From the NCBI GenBank assembly GCA_033961575.1, contig CM066737.1, forward strand, positions 96,252,709-96,316,708: a stretch of 64,000 nt of DNA, read 5' to 3'. The stretch comes from Aselliscus stoliczkanus. Its lineage: Eukaryota; Chordata; Mammalia; Chiroptera; Hipposideridae. Positions 58,703 through 64,000 of this stretch are shown in pieces (positions within the stretch are counted from its first letter, which is position 1; each line of letters begins with the position of its first letter). The notes below the pieces were generated by a model, which was given only the letters and a program-made list of their open reading frames with translations, was not told where the DNA came from and ran no database searches. The position numbers were made by a program, and so were the translations under genes.

Positions 58703-59479
58703 ACTTGTTTAAAAATCCTTAGATCCAAAATAAGTTTCCTAACTAAAATCACACATTCCTTGTCATTCTAGGAGGTTGTATGGCCTGTCCTTCAAACAAA
58801 TCTACACCTGTTTCCTTGTAGCTGGCTGGTCAGATACAATGAATTAGCTGTAGAATAAAATATGCCTGATGCATTGCTACTCACACACAAAAGAAAACAA
58901 CCCTATAGTGTCTTCTATGACCAAACTGGATTTTGACTATGGTTCACTAATATTAGTCTGAATCAATGCTCTTAGGATTTTATCTCTCTGAACTCCATGC
59001 TGTTTATTTTTACCTGTAGTCCATCCTCCAATGGCTAGGGCTCAATATGAATAGGCCACCTGGTGATATATTACTGGAACTCCAGTATCTGAGCACATGG
59101 TAGGGCTATCCAGCACTGCTCTCTTTTCTATTTTTCACTATCTTGCTGGCAATACTCTCACACTGTTGATTATATGTCTACTTCTACCCCCAGAGAGTGA
59201 GTCCAATAATAAATGTTACTCTAAAGCTATATTTGACAGCTAAGAAGTCTATAGGCCACCAGAGGGTGGAGAGTAGACATTTGCCTCATGCTTGTGAGCT
59301 CATGGTGGTCCCTCCTCTCAGCTATTTTGTGAAAATCAAGACCATCCTGGGGGCAGGAGTAAAGAGAAGTTATCTTATGCACTCAAAATAACCATAAATT
59401 AGTTTTTATCTTAAAATTAGAAGAAGTCTTTGGCAGGGAGATGTGAGGCTCATAATAGTAGGCCTCCTATATATTCTCA
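58703..59479. other. Unassigned
   Basis: Nothing nameable. Confidence 0.4.
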
Positions 59480-59815
59480 GTACTAGTGGAAATATAAAAT
59501 ATATGGAAAGAAATCTGGTAATTGTCCTATCTATCAATTCCCTTTCTAGGAACTTGTCATATGGGAAATTATGTTACTGTTACTAAAAGTATCTGTATAC
59601 GACTGTTGATTTTATTAGTATAGATAATAGTAAGAAATGGGCAGCAAACAAATAGAATGGTTACTTTATAGTATTACTCTGTGGAGTAGTGGGTACTCAA
59701 TAGGAATCATATTTTGAAAATATTTTGGGGAAAATAATCATATTATTTCAAAAAAGGAAGACATAAAAGTGAAGCATGGTCTAGCTTTGTAAAAATACCT
59801 GTAGTACTTTTTTTT
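59480..59815 (+). mobile_element. Possible very old L1 fragment
   Basis: Weak likeness to the ORF2 end of ancient L1M ('caattccctttctaggaacttgtcatatggg'). Confidence 0.35.
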
Positions 59816-59822
59816 TCCTCAT

Positions 59823-59868
59823 GGGTTGTCACTGGGTAATAGGGTTGCCACTGGGTAATAGGGTTGCA
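59823..59868. repeat. 19-bp tandem repeat (2.4 copies)
   Basis: gggttgycactgggtaata repeated, then a partial third unit; one mismatch. Confidence 0.95.
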
Positions 59869-60941
59869 TGTTCCCTTTTTCTTTGTTTCCCACATTTGCT
59901 AGACTATTTTTGCATTGCTTTTAGAATCAGGAAGTTATGGAGAAGTTATTTGATCTGATTTCTTGCCTGATGCTGTTCCTGTCAGGGCAGGTAAGTAGAT
60001 TTAGCCTTGCATTGCTGCCACTTCAGGGCCTGGCAGAGCTGGTTCAGTTATGGTATCTAAAATCTGGCATACATGGGTTTGGATAGCCTGGTGTCACCAT
60101 GAAGGGAAGTCATCTCAGAACAATAGGAGTACAAATGGGAGGTGGCTTCAAAGAGTCCAGGGGGAGAGTTCTGGTCCCAGAACTGTACTCATTATCGGAG
60201 GGTCGCTTCCTTCATTTCTCTATGCCATCATCCTTATGCTTACACATGTTCTTGAGTTCACCTTTCATGCTTCTAAGCTCTCTTCATTTTTTTTTGTCCT
60301 ATACCAGACTTGATCCTCTGTCTTGACAGGAATTACCTCTTGTGAAATGCCCAGGACTTAGTCCATCGTTAATGACTAGCTGTTGTATGCCAGTGTTTTG
60401 TGGCAGGGTTACAAGACTCTTCCTTAGGGGATGAGCTTAGCAAGACCTGAGTAATTTGTTAACATCCCCTCAAAGTCAGCTGTGGTTCAGGATGGGTCTC
60501 CACACTCCGAGGCTGACTGAACATCTGAAGGTAGTTAAGGCAGAAGCACCATTATATGACAAGCTCATTCTTAGAGATCACTTGCTAATGTATTTAAATA
60601 GCCTATGTAATCTCACAATCCTATAATTGGTTTTATTAATATTCCCATGTTCCCAAGGGAAGATGTAAATTTCATAGGGTTGCTAGATAAAGTACAGGAC
60701 ACCTGGCTATACTTGCATTTCAGATAAACATCAAATAACTTTTTAATAAGAATGTACCAAGTATATTTTAACATAAGTATGTCTCAAATATTGCATGGGA
60801 CATACACTAAATTGGCAAGTTATTCATTGTTTATCTGAAATTCAAATTTAACAAGGTATCTTATTTTCATTCGTTAAATCTGCCCTAAACGTTGGGTAAA
60901 TTAATTTCCTTGAAACATGGCAAATGCAGGACTTGAAAGTA
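59869..60941. other. Unassigned
   Basis: Nothing nameable. Confidence 0.4.
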
Positions 60942-61175
60942 CAGTAAAACCTTGGATTGCGAGCAACTTGGTTTGCCAGTGTTCTGCATGATGAGCAAAC
61001 ATTTCTATTAGGTTGGTGCATTTCTATTAGGTTTTTGCCACTCTTAATGGCAAAAAACTGCTATTACTTTTGCACCAACCTAATAATACATTTTAACTTG
61101 GTAAACGAGCAGTGTCTTGCAATATGAGTAGTTTGTTTCCGGAACGAATTATGCTCGCAAACCGAGGTATTACTG
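60942..61175 (+). mobile_element. Tigger/pogo-type MITE
   Basis: It begins CAGTAAAACCTTGGATTGCG and ends with the inverse (cgaggtattactg), with TA duplications at 60940-60941 and 61176-61177. About 156 bp without the nested MITE. The left end reads 'gagcaacttggtttgccag', the right 'atgctcgcaaaccgagg'. Exact family name uncertain. Confidence 0.85.
61008..61083. mobile_element. MADE1-like mariner MITE nested in the Tigger
   Basis: 76 bp, bounded by TA (61006-61007 and 61084-61085). Both ends are TTAGGTTGGTGCA in inverted form and the middle has 'tttttgcca...tggcaaaaaa'. This is the layout of the primate MADE1/Hsmar1 MITE. The left arm is damaged by a copied 15-base segment. Confidence 0.9.
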
Positions 61176-61177
61176 TA

Positions 61178-61479
61178 GTTCTTATAGAGTCCAAAGATTG
61201 CTCCCTTAACCTTGTGTGCTGTTACCCTTTTATTCCAGTTGTGTGAATTTGGCCAATGTGAGAGAGGCTAAGGCTTGGCATGTGAGTGTCCAGAGCTCAC
61301 AACAGATACTGGGTTTATTCCAGCAACATTACCCTGCATCTCATGAACTCCTAACTGACTCATTTACGATGGTCTGGGCCTTGGAAGGGGTCTGCTGCTT
61401 AGGCTGACACTTGGAACCTTATTATTGAGGTTTCTCTACCCTGGTTTTGTCATCTGTCTTCCCCAACCTTCTTTTTTAA
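61178..61479. other. Unassigned
   Basis: Nothing nameable. Confidence 0.4.
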
Positions 61480-61560
61480 CTTGACTGAGATATGATTTAT
61501 ATACCATAAAATTTACCTATTTTAAGTGTACAATTCAATGACTGTTAGTAAAAATGAGTT
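61480..61560 (-). mobile_element. Old L1 3' fragment
   Basis: 'ttgactgagatatgatttatataccataaaatttacc...agtgtacaattcaatgac' is a reverse-complement L1 3' segment. Confidence 0.7.
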
Positions 61561-61829
61561 TTGTTAACATAACCACAGTCTCAGAGGCTAGAAAAATGCC
61601 TTAACTAAATGACCCTGTTCATAATTATGAAAAACCGAGATGGATGGAAGTCATAGTGGCTTTATCGTTTGTAAAAGCCAGTTTTGTTGTAACCCCTTGG
61701 ATTGGAGGCTGAGGAGGGTCAGAGCTGGCAGAGGGAGCAGAGGCGTGAGATTGGATGCGTTACAAGTACCCACAGCCATTTAGGAAGTTAGAGTTCTAGA
61801 GAGGAAGACATAGAACTTGGACCATCAGC

Positions 61830-62285
61830 CACCAAACTGCAGTGAAAATAGGTTGGGGGAAAATGTGGAAGCAGCCAAATGTCCATCTGGTGAAGAGTTA
61901 AACAAAATGGGATATGGTTATACAATGGCATATCATTCAGGAATAAAAAGGAACAAACTACTGACACATGCTGTTGTTCATGAATGAAGCACAACAACAT
62001 TATTCTAAGTGAAAGAAGCCAGCCACTAGAGGCCAAGTGTTGTATGATTCCATTTATATGAAATGTCCAAAAGAGGTAAATCTGTAGAGACGGAAAGTTG
62101 ATTAGTGTTTGCCTATGGTCGAGGGAGGGGAAAAGAAAGGGAATAAATGCAAATGGGCAAGAGGAATTTTATTGAGGGGATGGAAATGTTGGTAAACTTG
62201 GTTGTGGTTTTATAACACACACATGATTGCTGTGTGTGTGGATGGTTACTGACATCTCAAAAAGTTATACCATTGGGGCAGAATA
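61830..62285 (+). mobile_element. Old L1 ORF2 end and 3' UTR
   Basis: 'caaatgtccatctggtgaag', 'ggcatatcattcaggaataaaaaggaac', 'gtatgattccatttatatgaaatgtcc' and 'ggtaaacttggttgtggttttat' are in L1 sense order. Confidence 0.85.
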
Positions 62286-62459
62286 TCTCTTAAGAAATTA
62301 TAGACCAAAAGCTTGGCTGTTTAAATACAGGTTAGATCTGATTACAATGAAATGCTTCTAGTAGTTTTGTGGTAGTGAGCTCTTACAGCAAACTTGACAC
62401 TAAGGGGCCATTAAGTGAATCTTGCAAGTCTCATTTGCTACAATGATTTGTTTTCTTCA

Positions 62460-62745
62460 TTGAAGTAATTTGAAGAGTTGCACTTGGAGAGGCAGCAAAC
62501 ACCCAAGGCTGAGTGGCTTAACACTTTGTAATCGGGCATAAAAAGCTATATGACGAGTTTACTTGTTTCCCGCAAAAAATGTGTTAAGTGGGAGTCTTGG
62601 TTCAGCTACCTATTGGCAGTGTGGCTGCACAGGTCACTTAACCTCGCTTAATCTCAGTAAAACAATACAGGCTATTTGTGAAGAGTAAATAATTCTTTGT
62701 ATATGAAAGTATACTGCAATTAAAACGTATTAAAAAATGGGTTAT
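62460..62745 (+). mobile_element. MIR SINE split by a MITE
   Basis: 'gtgggagtcttggttcagctacctattggcagtgtggctgcacaggtcacttaacctcgcttaatctcag' is MIR. Its left side is interrupted by the TTAA element at 62518-62587. Confidence 0.6.
62518..62587 (-). mobile_element. piggyBac-like MITE, copy 2 (70 bp)
   Basis: TTAA at 62518-62521 and 62584-62587. On the minus strand it reads TTAACACATTTTTTGCGGGA, then 'aacaagtaaactcgtcatatagctttttatgcccgattacaaagtgttaa'. It matches copy 1 along its length apart from a 3-base gap and a few substitutions. Confidence 0.88.
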
Positions 62746-63356
62746 CTTAATATGGCCAAAAGTGAGTTATCTTAATCCTATGTAGTTAGAACTTTCTGGT
62801 TTATTAAAAGAACTAAATTTAAATAAAAATATGATGTTCTAACAACTAGGACTCTCATATTTTAAAGAAAGTTAGTCCCTTTAAGACAAACACACCACAC
62901 ATACAATAAAGCATTAAAACTATTTGTTTTCTGAGATGGGTATTTTCAGGACATGATTTCATTGGAATTTGGCAAGTCTTTAATTCTCTTGTTCAAGGAA
63001 ATTGCCTTAAAGATAAAGACATGATGACAGATTTGAGGGACATTGGCCCCAAAGCAAGGGATGGATTTGCAAAATTCAATTTTCATAGAAATATGTGTAT
63101 TCATGGAATGACTAACTTTTATAATGAGGTGTATATAGATTAACTTTATTTCATGATTAAGATTAACAGAGACAGTGGTAGAGAGACTTTATAATTTTTT
63201 GATAAAAAGATGATCTGTTAAAATTTAAGATTCTAGTTACTACCTGTACCTAAGACTGTATCTCTTAGTTTGTACTAGTTGATTATATCATGCCTTCTCT
63301 AACCATGAAAATAGTCAAAGTACTTTTTAAATATTTTTTTAAAAATTCTGAAACTG
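62746..63356. other. Unassigned AT-rich
   Basis: Nothing nameable. Confidence 0.4.
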
Positions 63357-63457
63357 GGCCAGCCAAGTGGTGCGGTGGTTAACAGCTGGCTTGGGAAGCC
63401 AGCGGCCCTGGTTTGGGTCCCACATATGACGGCCAGTGACGCTGCCCTCAAAAAAAA
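63357..63457 (+). mobile_element. Short head-only SINE
   Basis: Target duplication aaattctgaaactg before and after (ending 63356 and 63473). Full head with a few changes (gggccagccaagtgg; ggtttgggtcc in the B-box). Confidence 0.95.
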
Positions 63458-63473
63458 AAAAATTCTGAAACTG

Positions 63474-64000
63474 ATTTTATGTATGGGTCACAAAACCTGG
63501 AATTGGGGCAAATGTAGGTCTGAAGCTGAGTCACCTAGAGTAGTAGGCCATTGTGGGAACTGTATCTTGTATGACTTGCATAACTGGTACAGAGGTATCA
63601 TGGGCAAAATACAGCATAGCTATAAAGAGATGGAAAAATAAATTGTAACCTATATCCAACAGGGTTTTCAAGAGCAGAAAGTGGTATAGGGGACAGTAGT
63701 TGAAGAGAGAACTGAAGGACACAATTCTTAGAAACATTCCAAGTTTTGAGCAGGACTTAAAAAAAAAATCTAAACCCAATAGAATAAAACTTCAGAAGAT
63801 CTCAGGTGAAAAGCAAAGCAAAGAAGCTACCAGAGGGGGGAAAACAGATTACCTACAAAGGAATAACTGACAAGAAACAAATGTTTTTGAATGCCAATCG
63901 AATTTGGAGAAATATTATGGTTAAGTTTCTTGTGGTAGAGGAAGAAATAGGTAATGTTTAACTTAATATTCAGTAGAAAAACAAATTCAAGTATGTATAT
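63474..64000. other. Unassigned
   Basis: No repeat or exon recognised to the window edge. Confidence 0.4.

Noticed and set aside
59823..59868. Possible CRISPR-like or iteron array
   Set aside because: Only 2.4 directly adjacent units without spacers, in mammalian DNA; a simple tandem repeat.
10649..63457. Possible true tRNA genes
   Set aside because: The tRNA-like sequences are SINE heads with poly-A tails and target duplications, not standalone tRNA genes; acceptor ends do not pair as in a tRNA.

Overview
This window is nuclear DNA from a mammal, almost certainly a bat. The pointers are many copies of a tRNA-derived SINE that opens with GGGCCGGCCGAGTGGC, the 3' ends of bat-type LINE-1 elements, and young cut-and-paste DNA transposons. 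The long (433-463 bp) SINEs end in a tail like that of the Rhin-1 SINEs of horseshoe and leaf-nosed bats, so a rhinolophoid bat is a reasonable guess, but the species cannot be fixed from this sequence alone. I recognise no host protein-coding exon, rRNA, functional tRNA or known small RNA gene. The window reads as an intergenic or intronic tract whose recognisable content is transposable elements of several ages plus simple repeats.

Layout. 0-18 kb: ancient L2, MIR and L1 fragments, a mariner MITE (1600-1682), an LTR-like element (3640-4084), two long SINEs (7505-7937 minus, 11658-12120 plus), two short head-only SINEs and a MaLR-type solo LTR sitting inside an L2 copy (17885-18394). 18.5-21.2 kb: a complete young element of half-LINE-1 (HAL1) type on the minus strand, with target-site duplications, a CpG-rich 5' region, an uninterrupted 290-codon ORF1 and no ORF2. 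21-39 kb: old repeats, many short SINEs with clear target-site duplications, and a twin-primed (5'-inverted) L1 at 36842-37189. 39.3-42.9 kb: a full-length dead mariner with the D,D34D signature, followed by an L1 with its 5' UTR whose ORF1 start is joined directly to the end of ORF2. 43-58 kb: MIR, MER5 and old L1/L2 pieces, plus a truncated relative of the HAL1 3' end (56292-56443). 58-64 kb: a third SINE type, two TTAA-bounded piggyBac-like MITEs, a Tigger-type MITE with a MADE1-like mariner MITE nested in it, and one more short SINE.

How the parts relate. L1-type machinery explains the HAL1 and SINE insertions: target duplications are 8-19 bp and several sites resemble the L1 endonuclease consensus TT/AAAA. 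Mariner and piggyBac transposases acting in trans explain the short MITEs with TA and TTAA target sites. The nested insertions give a relative age order: L2 and MIR are oldest, then MER5, MaLR and old L1, then mariner, Tigger and piggyBac MITEs, and finally HAL1 and the head-only SINEs. Stretches marked unassigned may hold decayed repeats that cannot be named without a repeat-library search.
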